Shown: positions 17,844 to 28,700 of the stretch, in pieces
Position numbering within the stretch: position 1 is the stretch's first letter
Layout of the letters: every line of letters starts with the position of its first letter
Assembly: GCF_004762095.1 (NCBI RefSeq)
Contig: NZ_SIJH01000015.1
Location: forward strand, 1-64,000
Source: Tabrizicola caldifontis
GTDB lineage: Bacteria; Pseudomonadota; Alphaproteobacteria; Rhodobacterales; Rhodobacteraceae
DNA length: 64,000 bases
Reading direction: 5' to 3'
Notes under the pieces: generated by a model
The model's database searches: none
What the model was told of the DNA's origin: nothing
Seen by the model: only the letters and a program-made list of their open reading frames with translations
Program-made: the position numbers and the translations under genes

Positions 17844-18468
17844 GATGCAGCCTCATGATATCGGGCCCAGAGCCTTGCGCAGGCCACGAGGACGGCGGCG
17901 AGGTCGTTTCGCCCTGACTTTTCGTGACGTTTGGCTATCTTGCCGAAGTGCTTGGGCTTGTTGAAGAAGCGGTCGACGAGGTTACGCTGGCGGCAAAGAC
18001 CGGGATCGACCGGCCGTCGCACCTTTCGGTTACGCTAGACGGGGATGCGACCGCGCCCTCTGCGTGCGGCGATCAGGTCTGCAACCGCTGTCTTGTCGGA
18101 GGGCCTCGCCGTCGTCAGACCGAGGGGCGGGCCTCGTCCCTTCTTGGGGGCTGCGGCCCATTGATGGGCACGGATGATTGATGGGCACGGATGATCGAGT
18201 CGGCGATGACCTGCATGCTGTCGGGGTGTCTATCGGCCAGCGTTTCAAAGGCCTGAACCCAGACCCCCGCAATGGCCCACCGCTTGAAGCGTTTATGGAT
18301 GGTTGTGCGGAGAGCATTGCGCTGCGACAGATCGCGCCACGACGCGCCGGTTCTCAAAACCCGGGAGATGCCGCCGAGTACCCTGCGCATCCACCCGACA
18401 CGCGCGGCTTGTCTGGAAGGAGGGAATGGATCAGAGGGCAGGCCTTCCACCCGGTGACCCGCCGCCAT
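17840..18468 (-). mobile_element. Decayed IS5-family transposase remnant
   Basis: Minus-strand pieces in different frames match an IS5/IS427-type DDE transposase. The N-terminal part (18468 to about 18200) contains VLRTGASWRDL, HKRFKRWAIAGVW and VIADSIIRAHQ; the C-terminal part (18022-17840) has LCRQRNLVDRFFNKPKHFGKIAKRHEK. The segment expected between RAHQ and NRKV, including the second catalytic Asp region, is largely deleted. A 17-base tandem duplication at 18161-18194 shifts the frame. About 630 bases remain and no terminal inverted repeats could be defined. Not active. Confidence 0.85.
18161..18194. repeat. 17-base tandem duplication inside IS remnant
   Basis: TTGATGGGCACGGATGA occurs twice head to tail (18161-18177, 18178-18194). 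The added 17 bases break the transposase frame just after the RAHQ motif. Confidence 0.9.
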
Positions 18469-19121
18469 TCAAACGCGCGGCTTGCGCCGCAACTCCTTCG
18501 GCTCGTCATCGGCATTCGCCTCCTCCGCGTCGATTGGAGGCATTCTGACCCCACCCCCCCGGGGAATATTTTGCAAGGAGCAATTGGATTTGCTTCTTCT
18601 CAAATACACTGGGGGTCCGGGGGTGGAACCCCCGGCGCTCCAGCCGGTTGGCCGGCGGCCCGCAGGAGGTGTCGGACAGGATCTGACCGTGGCGCGGCTT
18701 TCCGTTGGCGATGCGCGATTCGATTGCAGCGGGGGCCATGGCCCGGTGGCGGCTGTCAGGGGCGTCGCGGCCGCGGCAGCAATGGGCAGGTGCAGGGCGC
18801 ATCGGCGAAATCGTCGTCCGGTAGCCCAAGTCCGCGACAAGGCAAGTCCGCGACAAGGGCGGCCCGCTCTTGCGCTGAGGGTCGGGAGCTGGCCCCCTGC
18901 GCGGCCTCAGCCTTGCCGCGCGGGCCCGACAAGGCGGCGGATGCGTTGCAGAATTTCCGAGAATAATGCTATGGCTTCCGGAAATTTCTGCATCTGCAAA
19001 GGCCGGAATCCCCACCGGGTTCGGTTGACCCCGCCGGGGGGGCGGAGTAAACGGACCGTGAGACGAAGCGGGCCATCAGAGTCCGCGCTGCTCGCGTGTC
19101 GCCAGCATCAAGGAGCCCCTC
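18469..19121. other. Intergenic region upstream of nuoA
   Basis: 653 bases with no gene I can support. It holds two dispersed-repeat copies in opposite orientation (18555-18635) and a 16-base tandem duplication (CAAGTCCGCGACAAGG at 18827-18842 and 18843-18858). The nuo promoter should lie in the right-hand half, but I see no clear -35/-10 pair. Confidence 0.65.
18555..18635. repeat. Dispersed hairpin repeat, copies B1 and B2 (inverted pair)
   Basis: B1 (plus) is CCCCGGGGAATATTTTGCAAGG followed by AGCAAT, ending near 18585. B2 (minus orientation, 18590-18635) has the hairpin CCGGGGG (18617-18623) with CCCCCGG (18629-18635) and the reverse of GTATTTGAGAAGAAGCAAAT. The two face each other across about five bases. 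Confidence 0.65.
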
Positions 19122-20011
<890 letters not shown>

Positions 20012-20013
20012 TC

Positions 20014-20619
20014 ATGAACGAAGCCCTTCAGGAACTGGCCGGGATCATCGAGCTGAAGCAGCCCGAGGCGGTGATGTCCCATACCATCGCTCATGGCGAG
20101 CTTACCGTCGTTGCGAACCTGGCCAATCTGGAATCGCTGGTGGAGTTCCTGCGCGACGATCCGGCTTGCCGGTTCTCGACGCTGGTCGACATCACTGCCG
20201 TCGATCACCCCGAACGGGTTCAGCGGTTCGATGTGGTCTATCATTTCCTGTCAATGTATCGGAACCACCGCATCCGGTTGAAGGTGGCAGTGCGCGAAGA
20301 CGGGATGGTACCTTCGATCACCGAACTGCACCCCAGCGCCAACTGGTTCGAGCGCGAGGTGTTCGACATGTTCGGCATCCTCTTCTCGGGCCACCCCGAC
20401 TTGCGCCGCATCCTGACCGACTACGGCTTCCGCGGCTATCCGCTGCGCAAGGACTTTCCGACCACGGGCTACACCGAGGTTCGCTATGACGAGGCGCTGA
20501 AACGTGTCGTCTACGAGCCCGTGAAGCTGGTTCAGGAATACCGGCAGTTCGATTTCATGTCGCCCTGGGAAGGGGCTGAATACATCCTTCCCGGCGACCA
20601 GAAGGCCGAGGCGAAATGA
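20014..20619 (+). CDS. nuoC: NuoC, complex I 30 kDa subunit
   Basis: 201 residues. The 30 kDa-subunit signature [26 protein letters not shown] occurs near residues 105-130, followed by [14 protein letters not shown]. Separate from nuoD here, unlike the NuoCD fusion of enterics. Peripheral-arm subunit without cofactors. Its TGA overlaps the ATG of a thioesterase-fold gene inserted before nuoD. Confidence 0.96.
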   Translation: MNEALQELAGIIELKQPEAVMSHTIAHGELTVVANLANLESLVEFLRDDPACRFSTLVDITAVDHPERVQRFDVVYHFLSMYRNHRIRLKVAVREDGMVPSITELHPSANWFEREVFDMFGILFSGHPDLRRILTDYGFRGYPLRKDFPTTGYTEVRYDEALKRVVYEPVKLVQEYRQFDFMSPWEGAEYILPGDQKAEAK

Positions 20620-21050
20620 AACCGGGCCTTGCCATCGGCGACCGGGCAGAGTTCCGCCACCGGATCGGTGCCGGCCACACGGTGCCGGCCCTTTACCCGG
20701 AGTCGGCGTTTTTCCGGGCGATGCCGGGCGTCTTTGCCACGGGCTACATGGTGGGCCTGATGGAATGGGCCTGCATCGAGCAGCTTGCCCCCCATTACGA
20801 AGAGGGCGAGGGCTCGCTGGGAACGTATGTCGATGTCAGTCACGTTGCGCCCACGCCTCCTGGCCTGACGGTGAAGGTCGAGACCGAAGTGACGGCCGTC
20901 GAGGGCAGGTTCGTGTGGTTCAGGGTTCGCGCCCATGACGGGGTGGACATGATCGGCGAGGGGCGGCATCAGCGCGCTCTGGTGCGCTGGGATAAATTCG
21001 TGCCGAAGGCCATGGCGAAGGCCGGGACCGGGGCAGAGGAGACGGTTTGA
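20616..21050 (+). CDS. Hotdog-fold thioesterase, FlK-like, inside nuo operon
   Basis: 144 residues. Single hotdog domain resembling fluoroacetyl-CoA thioesterase Fl[21 protein letters not shown] places Thr42 and Glu50, and [11 protein letters not shown] places His76, matching the FlK catalytic triad positions as I recall them. Overlaps nuoC and nuoD by four and one bases, so it is translated with them. No known role in complex I. It may hydrolyse an acyl-CoA or be a binding protein; the substrate is unknown. Confidence 0.75.
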   Translation: MKPGLAIGDRAEFRHRIGAGHTVPALYPESAFFRAMPGVFATGYMVGLMEWACIEQLAPHYEEGEGSLGTYVDVSHVAPTPPGLTVKVETEVTAVEGRFVWFRVRAHDGVDMIGEGRHQRALVRWDKFVPKAMAKAGTGAEETV

Positions 21051-22291
21051 TGGACGGCGATATCCGCAAGACGGTCTATGACGATGGCTCGACCGATTTC
21101 GAGACCGGCGAGCAGCGCATCCGCAACTTCAACATCAACTTCGGACCCCAGCACCCGGCGGCGCACGGCGTGCTGCGGCTGGTGCTGGAGCTGGACGGCG
21201 AGATCGTCGAACGCTGCGACCCGCATATCGGTCTGCTGCACCGCGGCACCGAAAAGCTGATGGAAAGCCGCACCTATCTGCAGAACCTGCCCTATTTCGA
21301 CCGGCTGGACTATGTGGCGCCGATGAACCAGGAACATGCCTGGTGCCTGGCGATCGAGCGGCTGACCGGCACGGTGGTGCCGCGCCGCGCAAGTCTGATC
21401 CGGGTTCTCTATTCCGAGATCGGGCGCATCCTGAACCATCTTCTGAATGTGACCACCCAGGCGATGGACGTAGGCGCGCTGACCCCGCCGCTCTGGGGCT
21501 TCGAGGAACGCGAGAAGCTGATGGTTTTCTACGAACGCGCCTGCGGCGCCCGGTTGCACGCGGCCTATTTCCGCCCAGGCGGAGTGCATCAGGATCTGCC
21601 GCCGCAGTTGATCGACGACATCGAGGCCTGGGCCGAGGCCTTCCCCAAGGTGCTGGACGACATCGACGGCCTGCTGACGGAAAACCGCATCTTCAAGCAG
21701 CGCAATGCCGATATCGGCGTGGTCACGGAAAAGGACATCCAGCAGTGGGGCTATTCCGGTGTGATGGTGCGCGGTTCGGGTCTGGCCTGGGACCTGCGCC
21801 GCGCCCAGCCCTACGAATGCTACGACGAGTTCGACTTCAAGATCCCCGTCGGCAAGAACGGCGACTGCTATGACCGCTATCTCTGCCGCATGGCGGAAAT
21901 GCGCGAGTCGACGAAGATCATCCGTCAGGCCATCGCCAAGCTGCGCGAGCCGGCCGCACAGACCGACGTGCTGGCCCGCGGCAAGATCACGCCCCCGAAG
22001 CGGGGCGACATGAAGACCTCGATGGAGGCCCTCATCCATCACTTCAAGCTTTACACCGAGGGCTTCCACGTCCCCGCCGGTGAGGTCTATGCCGCAGTCG
22101 AGGCGCCGAAGGGCGAGTTCGGGGTATATCTTGTCGCCGACGGCACCAACCGTCCCTATCGCGCCAAGATCCGTGCGCCGGGCTATCCGCATCTGCAATC
22201 GCTGGACTGGCTGTGCCGCGGCCACCAGCTGGCCGATGTCAGCGCGATCATCGGGACGCTGGACATCGTTTTCGGCGAGATCGACCGCTGA
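21050..22291 (+). CDS. nuoD: NuoD, complex I 49 kDa subunit
   Basis: 413 residues from the ATG at 21050. NiFe-hydrogenase-like 49 kDa subunit that lines the quinone pocket with Nuo[15 protein letters not shown] with the conserved His pair near residue 37, [13 protein letters not shown], and the C-terminal [34 protein letters not shown] typical of the family. Its TGA overlaps the ATG of a 52-residue membrane protein. Confidence 0.96.
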   Translation: MDGDIRKTVYDDGSTDFETGEQRIRNFNINFGPQHPAAHGVLRLVLELDGEIVERCDPHIGLLHRGTEKLMESRTYLQNLPYFDRLDYVAPMNQEHAWCLAIERLTGTVVPRRASLIRVLYSEIGRILNHLLNVTTQAMDVGALTPPLWGFEEREKLMVFYERACGARLHAAYFRPGGVHQDLPPQLIDDIEAWAEAFPKVLDDIDGLLTENRIFKQRNADIGVVTEKDIQQWGYSGVMVRGSGLAWDLRRAQPYECYDEFDFKIPVGKNGDCYDRYLCRMAEMRESTKIIRQAIAKLREPAAQTDVLARGKITPPKRGDMKTSMEALIHHFKLYTEGFHVPAGEVYAAVEAPKGEFGVYLVADGTNRPYRAKIRAPGYPHLQSLDWLCRGHQLADVSAIIGTLDIVFGEIDR

Positions 22292-22449
22292 TGCCGGACG
22301 TGACGATCAATCTGTGGGCCCTGATCCTGGGCGCGGCCTCGGGCCTCGCCGGGGTGATCGGTTCACGCTACGGCCACAAGCTGGTCATGGGCGCCGTCTC
22401 GGGCGCCGTGGCCGCCGTGGTCCTGACCTTCGCCAGGGGATATTTCTGA
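22291..22449 (+). CDS. Small membrane protein (52 aa) in nuo operon
   Basis: 52 residues with two short hydrophobic segments (WALILGAASGLAGVIGS and LVMGAVSGAVAAVVLTF) linked by a basic loop RYGHK; possibly a helical hairpin in the inner membrane. ATG overlaps the nuoD stop, and it ends three bases before nuoE. I know no named family. Position suggests a complex I-associated or assembly peptide; this is inference only. Confidence 0.6.
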   Translation: MPDVTINLWALILGAASGLAGVIGSRYGHKLVMGAVSGAVAAVVLTFARGYF

Positions 22450-22452
22450 GCC

Positions 22453-23517
22453 ATGCTGCGCCGCCTTCACCATACCCAGCCCGAAAGCTTCGCCTTCACC
22501 CCGGCGAATCTGGAATGGGCAAAAGGCCAGATCACCAAATACCCCGAGGGCCGGCAGGCATCGGCGATCATTCCGCTTCTGTGGCGCGCGCAGGAGCAGG
22601 AAGGCTGGCTTTCCCGTCCTGCCATCGAATATGTCGCGGACATGCTGGGCATGCCCTACATCCGGGCGCTTGAGGTGGCGACGTTCTACTTCATGTTCCA
22701 GTTGCAGCCGGTGGGCAGCGTGGCCCACATCCAGATCTGTGGCACCACGAGCTGCATGATCTGCGGTGCCGAGGATCTGATCGCGGTCTGCAAGGAACTG
22801 ATCGCGCCGACACCCCACACGCTGAGTGCGGACGGCAAGTTCAGTTGGGAAGAGGTCGAATGCCTGGGTGCCTGTGCCAATGCACCCATGGCCCAGATCG
22901 GCAAGGATTACTACGAGGATCTCACCGCCGGGAAACTGCGCGAGCTGATCGCGCGTTTCTCGGTCGGAGAGGTTCCGGTGCCCGGTTCGCAGATCGGGCG
23001 CTATGCGGCGGAACCCGCGGCGGGGCTGACCAGCCTGACCGAGTTCGAGAGCGGCCGGACACAATACAACGCCAGTGTGCAGCTGGCGGTGGATATCGGC
23101 GACACGGTGAAGCGGATCGACGGAACGGAAGTGCCGCTTTCGATGCCGTGGCTCGGCAAGTCTGCCAAGGCGGCTAGGCCTGCTGCAAAGGCCAAGGCGC
23201 CGGCTGGTGCTGCGGCCCCGGATACCCCTGCGGCCGCAGGGGTAAAGCCTGCGACGCTTGCCGAGCCGCGCGATGGCAAGGGCGATGACCTGACAATGAT
23301 CAGCGGTGTCGGGCCGAAATTGCAGGCGCTGTGTCAGAAACTTGGCTTCTGGCATTTCGACCAGATCGCTGCCTGGACGCCGGCCGAAGTGGCCTGGGTC
23401 GATGCCAATCTGGAAGGGTTCAAGGGCCGAGTCACCCGCGATAACTGGGTGGCGCAGGCGAAGGTTCTGGCTGCGGGCGGTTCGGTCGAGGACGCCCACC
23501 GCGCAGCGAAGGTGTAA
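22453..23517 (+). CDS. nuoE: NuoE, complex I 24 kDa subunit with C-terminal HhH extension
   Basis: 354 residues, about twice the usual length. Residues 1-165 are the thioredoxin-like [2Fe-2S] domain with cluster cysteines Cys96, Cys101, Cys137 and Cys141 (CGTTSC; CLGAC). An Ala/Pro-rich linker (about 225-270) leads to a helix-hairpin-helix domain (about 277-343: [14 protein letters not shown], then [10 protein letters not shown]). NuoE binds the NuoF/FMN module. The extension resembles the domain in the next gene and, from memory, the C-terminal extension of ribosomal protein L21 in related bacteria. Confidence 0.94.
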   Translation: MLRRLHHTQPESFAFTPANLEWAKGQITKYPEGRQASAIIPLLWRAQEQEGWLSRPAIEYVADMLGMPYIRALEVATFYFMFQLQPVGSVAHIQICGTTSCMICGAEDLIAVCKELIAPTPHTLSADGKFSWEEVECLGACANAPMAQIGKDYYEDLTAGKLRELIARFSVGEVPVPGSQIGRYAAEPAAGLTSLTEFESGRTQYNASVQLAVDIGDTVKRIDGTEVPLSMPWLGKSAKAARPAAKAKAPAGAAAPDTPAAAGVKPATLAEPRDGKGDDLTMISGVGPKLQALCQKLGFWHFDQIAAWTPAEVAWVDANLEGFKGRVTRDNWVAQAKVLAAGGSVEDAHRAAKV

Positions 23518-23574
23518 GGGAAGGACGAGAAGACTGACACAGCCCGCAACGGGCACCACAGAGAGGGACGGCAG

Positions 23575-24165
23575 ATGCGCAAGGCTGAGAATTTGAATGC
23601 CCCGAATCTCGGGGGGTGGGCGATCGGAGCGGCGGCAGGCCTTGTGGCCTTTGGTGCCCTGGTTGTCGTCGGCAAGTTCGATCTGTTTCCGGCAGCCTTC
23701 CTTGGCGGTGTCCTTGCCGTTCTTGTAGGGTTGATCCTGGGCATGCCCTGGGGCGCAACCGCCCCTGCCCAGCCCGGCCCGCGCGTTCGCAAGATCGTGC
23801 CGGCCCCCGAAGCATCAGCCGCCGTCGCGTCGATGCAGCCGGTGACCGCGCCCGCAGCCCCCTTGGCTGCTGCCGCCGCGCCCGTCGGGCCGCAACGGCT
23901 GCAAGCGCCGCGCAATGGCAGGGCTGACGACCTGAAGGAGATCGAGGGAATCGGTCCCGCACTGGAAAAGCTGCTGAATTCCCTTGGTTTCTATCACTTC
24001 GACCAGATCGCAGGCTGGAGCGATGATGATATCGTTCTGGTCGATGCCGAAATGGAGAATTTCAAGGGCCGCATCGTCCGAGACCGCTGGGTGGTGCAGG
24101 CGAAGATCATCGTGAGCGAGGGGCTGGAAGCCTTTCGCGAACGCGCGAAGACCAACAATTACTAG
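23575..24165 (+). CDS. Membrane-anchored HhH-domain protein, NuoE-tail paralogue
   Basis: 196 residues. Two membrane helices (about 13-33 and 38-58), an Ala/Pro linker, then a helix-hairpin-helix domain (about 117-177) that aligns closely with the NuoE tail: DDLKEIEGIGPALEKL, LGFYHFDQIAGW, VDAEMENFKGR, VRDRWVVQAKI. It starts 57 bases after nuoE. The arrangement suggests a membrane tether or assembly factor for the NuoE/F module, which is inference; an unrelated nucleic-acid-binding role is possible because HhH domains usually bind DNA or RNA. Confidence 0.7.
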   Translation: MRKAENLNAPNLGGWAIGAAAGLVAFGALVVVGKFDLFPAAFLGGVLAVLVGLILGMPWGATAPAQPGPRVRKIVPAPEASAAVASMQPVTAPAAPLAAAAAPVGPQRLQAPRNGRADDLKEIEGIGPALEKLLNSLGFYHFDQIAGWSDDDIVLVDAEMENFKGRIVRDRWVVQAKIIVSEGLEAFRERAKTNNY

Positions 24166-24173
24166 GGCCACCA

Positions 24174-24395
24174 ATGAATCGCCCCGATCCCCAGGACCTA
24201 AAGCGGGCAGCCCAGGCGCGGCTGGTCGGCATCGTGCTGGCGGTGACGATGCTTCTGTGGATGGGGGTGCAATGGCTGGGCGGCCGCTTGGGGTGGGAGA
24301 CGCGCTACGTCTTCCTGTTCGATTTTGCCGCACTGGCCGCGTTTCTATGGGCCCTTGTGGTGACGTATCAGATCTGGCGGGGACGCCGGGGTTAG
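24174..24395 (+). CDS. DUF5337-family small membrane protein
   Basis: 73 residues with two membrane helices ([40 protein letters not shown]). The N-terminus [19 protein letters not shown] fits the DUF5337 family, which I know from nuo loci of Rhodobacteraceae. Function unknown. It lies between the HhH protein and nuoF, with gaps of eight and ten bases. Confidence 0.7.
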   Translation: MNRPDPQDLKRAAQARLVGIVLAVTMLLWMGVQWLGGRLGWETRYVFLFDFAALAAFLWALVVTYQIWRGRRG

Positions 24396-24405
24396 GAAGG
24401 CTGCA

Positions 24406-25701
24406 ATGCTACGCGATCAGGACCGTATCTTCACAAACCTTTACGGGATGCACGACCGCAGCCTGAAGGGCGCTATGAAGCGCGGCCATTGGGACGGCAC
24501 TGCCGAAATCATCAAGCGCGGCCGCGACACGATCATCGAGCAGGTCAAGGCATCCGGCCTGCGCGGGCGCGGGGGGGCTGGTTTCCCGACGGGATTGAAA
24601 TGGTCCTTCATGCCCAAGCAGTCGGACGGACGGCCCTCCTACCTGGTGATCAATGCCGACGAGTCGGAGCCCGGCACCTGCAAGGACCGCGAAATCATGC
24701 GGCATGACCCCCACACGCTGATCGAGGGGGCGCTGATCGCGTCCTTCGCGATGGGGGCACACACCTGCTATATCTACATCCGCGGCGAATACATCCGCGA
24801 GCGCGAGGTGCTGCAGGCCGCGATCGACGAATGCTATGACGCGGGCCTCCTGGGCAAGAACGCGGCCAAGTCGGGCTGGGATTTCGACCTTTACCTGCAC
24901 CATGGCGCCGGGGCCTACATCTGCGGCGAGGAAACGGCACTGCTCGAAAGCCTGGAAGGCAAGAAGGGCATGCCCCGGATGAAGCCGCCCTTCCCGGCCG
25001 GGTCCGGTCTTTATGGCTGCCCGACCACGGTGAACAACGTGGAAAGCATCGCAGTCGTGCCCACGATCCTGCGCCGGGGGCCGGAATGGTTTGCGGGCTT
25101 TGGGCGGCCGAACAATGCCGGCACTAAGCTGTTCGCCATCTCGGGACATGTGAACTATCCCTGCGTCGTCGAAGAGGCGATGTCGATTCCCCTGAAGCAG
25201 CTTCTGGAGGAACACTGCGGCGGCGTGCGCGGTGGGTGGAAGAACCTGAAGGCGGTCATTCCGGGCGGCTCGTCGGTTCCGCTGCTGACCCAGTCGCAAT
25301 GCGACGATGCGATCATGGATTTCGACTGGCTGCGCGAGCAGCGGTCCGGCCTCGGGACGGCGGCAGTGATCGTCATGGACCAGTCCACCGATGTCATCAA
25401 GGCGATCTGGCGCCTGTCGAAGTTCTACAAGCATGAATCCTGCGGCCAGTGCACCCCATGCCGGGAAGGCACGGGCTGGATGATGCGGGTCATGGACCGG
25501 CTGGTGCGCGGCGAGGCGGAGATCGAGGAGATCGACATGCTTCTGTCGGTGACCAAGCAGGTCGAGGGGCACACGATCTGCGCCCTTGGCGATGCGGCGG
25601 CCTGGCCGATCCAGGGCCTGATCCGCGCCTTCCGCGACGAAATCGAGGACCGCATCAAGGCCCGCAAGACCGGGCGCATCTCGGCCGTTGCGGCGGAGTG
25701 A
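24406..25701 (+). CDS. nuoF: NuoF, complex I NADH-binding subunit
   Basis: 431 residues. FMN and NADH site of complex [14 protein letters not shown] (about 53-65) and the FMN loop [16 protein letters not shown]; the [4Fe-4S] cluster N3 ligands are in [12 protein letters not shown] (about 345-356) and a distal Cys in [13 protein letters not shown]. It takes hydride from NADH and passes electrons to NuoE and NuoG. Its TGA overlaps the next ATG. Confidence 0.97.
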   Translation: MLRDQDRIFTNLYGMHDRSLKGAMKRGHWDGTAEIIKRGRDTIIEQVKASGLRGRGGAGFPTGLKWSFMPKQSDGRPSYLVINADESEPGTCKDREIMRHDPHTLIEGALIASFAMGAHTCYIYIRGEYIREREVLQAAIDECYDAGLLGKNAAKSGWDFDLYLHHGAGAYICGEETALLESLEGKKGMPRMKPPFPAGSGLYGCPTTVNNVESIAVVPTILRRGPEWFAGFGRPNNAGTKLFAISGHVNYPCVVEEAMSIPLKQLLEEHCGGVRGGWKNLKAVIPGGSSVPLLTQSQCDDAIMDFDWLREQRSGLGTAAVIVMDQSTDVIKAIWRLSKFYKHESCGQCTPCREGTGWMMRVMDRLVRGEAEIEEIDMLLSVTKQVEGHTICALGDAAAWPIQGLIRAFRDEIEDRIKARKTGRISAVAAE

Positions 25702-25955
25702 TGCGGATGGCGCTGGCCCTTTCGCTGATGATGGCTCAGGCTGCCTGCGTGGCGACGGCACCGCAGACGGTGCCGGTTGCCGCAAGCGGCCCGGTGCGCG
25801 TCACGAAGAACGGCCAGCCCTTCGCCATGTGGGAAGGGGCCGTCGCGCGGAAGTTTGCAGATGCCCAGTGCGGACCGCGGGGTGTGCGGTCCACGATCTA
25901 TGACCGCTACGATCGCGTGACGGGGGAATGGGTCTATCCGGGGGGCTTTGCATGA
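25701..25955 (+). CDS. Small predicted lipoprotein in nuo operon, 84 aa
   Basis: 84 residues. The N-terminus [16 protein letters not shown] looks like an export signal with a loose lipobox (AQAAC). The mature part contains RVTKNGQPFAMWEGAVARKFADAQC and ends GEWVYPGGFA. ATG overlaps the nuoF stop. No family recognised. Export means it would face the periplasmic side, away from the NADH arm, so a structural role in the peripheral arm is unlikely. Confidence 0.55.
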   Translation: MRMALALSLMMAQAACVATAPQTVPVAASGPVRVTKNGQPFAMWEGAVARKFADAQCGPRGVRSTIYDRYDRVTGEWVYPGGFA

Positions 25956-26062
25956 CTGGCGCGGTCTTCACGGATCACAAACCGCTGAGAAAAGCGGTCT
26001 GTCATGGCATATCAGGGGGCGTCGCCTCCATCTCTGCGGCACGAGCAGCCAAGGAGACACTC

Positions 26063-26467
26063 ATGCGCCCGTTCAGGATTCTGACCCTTTGCGCCACCCT
26101 CGCCGCAACGCCGGCGCTGGCGCTGGTGCCGATCAACGAAGAACCCTACATCAACGAAACCCTGCTTCAGGGTTTCATCGGTGATGCCATCGCCGACAAC
26201 TGCCCGACCATCGAGCCGCGAAAGTTGCGCGCGCTGAACGAACTGGCCAAGCTGCGCGACTATGCGCTGAAGAAGGGCTATTCCGCCAAGGAAATCCGCG
26301 CCTTCGTGACCTCGAAGGAGGAAAAGGCGCGCGGCAAGGCGCTGGCGGCCGCGATCCTGAAGGAGCGTGGGGCCGAGCCGGGCAAGACCGACGTCTATTG
26401 CGCCATCGGCGAAGAAGAGATCGCCAAGGGCAGCCTGGTCGGCCAGCTTCTGAGGTCGACGAAATGA
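26063..26467 (+). CDS. DUF5333-family secreted protein in nuo operon
   Basis: 134 residues. The ATG at 26063 has AAGGAG at 26051-26056; longer in-frame starts upstream are less likely. Signal peptide [20 protein letters not shown], then a helical domain with [36 protein letters not shown] and a second Cys in [12 protein letters not shown] that could pair with the first in the periplasm. DUF5333 by pattern. Function unknown; position between nuoF and nuoG is the only clue. Confidence 0.7.
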   Translation: MRPFRILTLCATLAATPALALVPINEEPYINETLLQGFIGDAIADNCPTIEPRKLRALNELAKLRDYALKKGYSAKEIRAFVTSKEEKARGKALAAAILKERGAEPGKTDVYCAIGEEEIAKGSLVGQLLRSTK

Positions 26468-26667
26468 TGACCATGGCCCCCGTCATGCCCGAATGCCCGT
26501 GGGGCGCCAGCCCCGGTGTCGTCGCGGCTGGGCCGGGGGCGCAATGGATTTATCCCGGCATCATGGAATGGCCACGGCTGCCATGCCTGCGCCGGGGACG
26601 AACAGAACGAACTGCTGCCGCAAGGAGACTGCGGGTGCACAGAAGGGACGGCGGAGCAAGGCCATGA
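26464..26667 (+). CDS. Doubtful small ORF between DUF5333 gene and nuoG
   Basis: 67 codons from the ATG overlapping the DUF5333 stop to a TGA that overlaps the nuoG ATG. The first 40 codons have gene-like third-position GC and contain [11 protein letters not shown], faintly echoing the end of the lipoprotein at 25701 (GEWVYPGGFA). The last 25 codons look non-coding and Arg-rich. It may be a decayed or shortened gene. Confidence 0.3.
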   Translation: MMTMAPVMPECPWGASPGVVAAGPGAQWIYPGIMEWPRLPCLRRGRTERTAAARRLRVHRRDGGARP

Positions 26668-28697
26668 CCAATCTCAGGAAAATCAACATCGACGGGATCG
26701 AGGTCGAGGTCGATGGCGCGATGACCATCATCCAGGCGGCCGAGGTCGCAGGGGTGGAGATCCCGCGCTTTTGCTACCATGAACGCCTGTCGATCGCGGG
26801 CAACTGCCGGATGTGCCTGGTCGAGGTGGTGGGCGGCCCGCCGAAGCCCGCAGCCAGCTGCGCGATGCAGGTGCGCGATCTGCGGCCGGGTCCGAACGGC
26901 GAGGCGCCGGTGGTCAAGACCAAGTCGCCAATGGTGAAGAAGGCGCGGGAAGGGGTGATGGAGTTCCTGCTCATCAATCACCCGCTTGACTGCCCTATCT
27001 GCGACCAGGGCGGCGAGTGCGACCTGCAGGATCAGGCCATGGCCTATGGCGTGGACTTCAGCCGCTATCGGGAACCCAAGAGGGCGTCAGAGGATCTGGA
27101 TCTGGGCCCGCTGGTCAAGACGGCGATGACCCGCTGCATCAGTTGCACCCGCTGCGTGCGCTTCACCACCGAGGTTGCCGGCATCACCCAGATGGGCCAG
27201 ACCGGCCGCGGCGAAGATGCCGAGATCACCAGCTATCTGAACATGACGCTGGATTCGAACCTGCAGGGCAACATCATCGACCTTTGCCCGGTCGGCGCGC
27301 TGACCTCCAAGCCCTATGCCTTCACCGCCCGGCCCTGGGAGCTGACCAAGACCGAGACCGTGGACGTGATGGACGCGCTGGGGTCCAACATTCGGGTCGA
27401 CACCAAGGGCCGCGAGGTCATGCGTATCCTGCCGCGCAACCATGACGGCGTGAACGAGGAATGGATCAGTGACAAGACCCGCTTCGTCTGGGACGGGCTG
27501 CGCCGCCAGCGGCTGGACGTGCCTTACGTTCGCGAAAACGGCAAGCTGCGGAAGGCGACATGGGCCGAGGCCCTGGCCAAGGCGGCCGAGGCGATGAAAG
27601 GCAAGAAGGTCGCCGCGCTGGTTGGCGATCTGGCCCCGGTCGAGGCGATCTATTCGCTGAAGCAGCTGATCGAGGGTTTGGGTGGGCGCGTCGAATGCCG
27701 CACCGACGGCGCGAAGCTGCCCGCCGGCAACCGTTCGGGCTATGTCGGTACCGCGAAGATCGAGGATATCGACGGCGCAAGGGCGATCTGGCTGATCGGA
27801 ACGAACCCGCGCGTGGAAGCCGCCGTTCTGAATGCCCGAATCCGCAAGGCCTGGCTGGCCGGCGCGACTGTCAGGCTGGTCGGTGAAGCGGCCGATCTGA
27901 CCTATGACTACGACCACATCGGTACTGACCGCGCTGCGTTGGAAAGGCTGGCATCGCAGGCGTTCGCCGACGAGACGAAGGCCAAGCCCAGCCTGGTCAT
28001 CGTCGGCCAGGGCGCGATCAACGAGGCCGATGGCGAGGCGGTTCTGGCCCATGCGATGAAGCTGGCCGAGAATTCCAAGTCGAAGCTTCTGATCCTGCAT
28101 ACGGCGGCGTCGCGCGTGGGCGCGATGGATGTGGGCGCGGTGACGGATGGCGGGCTTTCGATGGCGGTGAACGGGGCCGAGGTGATCTACAACCTCGGCG
28201 CCGACGAGGTGGAAATCACCCGCGACGGGACCAATGCGCCCTTCGTCATCTATCAGGGCAGCCACGGCGACCGTGGTGCGAACCGGGCGGACATCATCCT
28301 GCCGGGCGCGGCCTGGACGGAGGAGAACGGCCTGTTCGTCAACACCGAGGGGCGGCCGCAGCTTGCGTTCCGCGCCGGCTTTGCCCCGGGCGAGGCAAAG
28401 GAGAACTGGGCCATCCTGCGGGCGCTCTCGGCGGAGCTGGGGGCGACGCTGCCTTGGGACAGCCTGGCGCAGTTGCGTAGTGCGCTGATCACGGCGCACC
28501 CGCTTCTGGGGCGGATAGACGAGGTGGCCGAGAACGCCTGGCAGCCGCTTGAACTGAAACCCATGGCCAAGGCCACGTTCCGCAATGCGATCCGCGACTT
28601 CTACCTGACGAACCCTATCGCGCGGGCCTCCTCGGTCATGGCGGAACTCTCGGCGATGGCCAAGGCACGGGCGGCTGCGCCGATGGCGGCGGAGTAA
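26664..28697 (+). CDS. nuoG: NuoG, complex I iron-sulfur subunit
   Basis: 677 residues; the ATG at 26664 follows GGAG at 26653-26656. N-terminal ferredoxin domain with [2Fe-2S] ligands in [20 protein letters not shown], then His/Cys ligands of N5 in [19 protein letters not shown] and N4 in [10 protein letters not shown] and LCPVGALT; the rest is a molybdopterin-oxidoreductase-like domain without the cofactor. It carries electrons from NuoF/E toward NuoI. Typical length for the alphaproteobacterial form. Confidence 0.96.
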   Translation: MTNLRKINIDGIEVEVDGAMTIIQAAEVAGVEIPRFCYHERLSIAGNCRMCLVEVVGGPPKPAASCAMQVRDLRPGPNGEAPVVKTKSPMVKKAREGVMEFLLINHPLDCPICDQGGECDLQDQAMAYGVDFSRYREPKRASEDLDLGPLVKTAMTRCISCTRCVRFTTEVAGITQMGQTGRGEDAEITSYLNMTLDSNLQGNIIDLCPVGALTSKPYAFTARPWELTKTETVDVMDALGSNIRVDTKGREVMRILPRNHDGVNEEWISDKTRFVWDGLRRQRLDVPYVRENGKLRKATWAEALAKAAEAMKGKKVAALVGDLAPVEAIYSLKQLIEGLGGRVECRTDGAKLPAGNRSGYVGTAKIEDIDGARAIWLIGTNPRVEAAVLNARIRKAWLAGATVRLVGEAADLTYDYDHIGTDRAALERLASQAFADETKAKPSLVIVGQGAINEADGEAVLAHAMKLAENSKSKLLILHTAASRVGAMDVGAVTDGGLSMAVNGAEVIYNLGADEVEITRDGTNAPFVIYQGSHGDRGANRADIILPGAAWTEENGLFVNTEGRPQLAFRAGFAPGEAKENWAILRALSAELGATLPWDSLAQLRSALITAHPLLGRIDEVAENAWQPLELKPMAKATFRNAIRDFYLTNPIARASSVMAELSAMAKARAAAPMAAE

Positions 28698-28700
28698 GCC

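Noticed and set aside
18469-18840. 123-codon minus-strand frame upstream of the IS remnant
   Set aside because: Its sequence is Arg/Pro/Ser-rich, crosses a dispersed repeat, and has no ribosome site or recognisable family.
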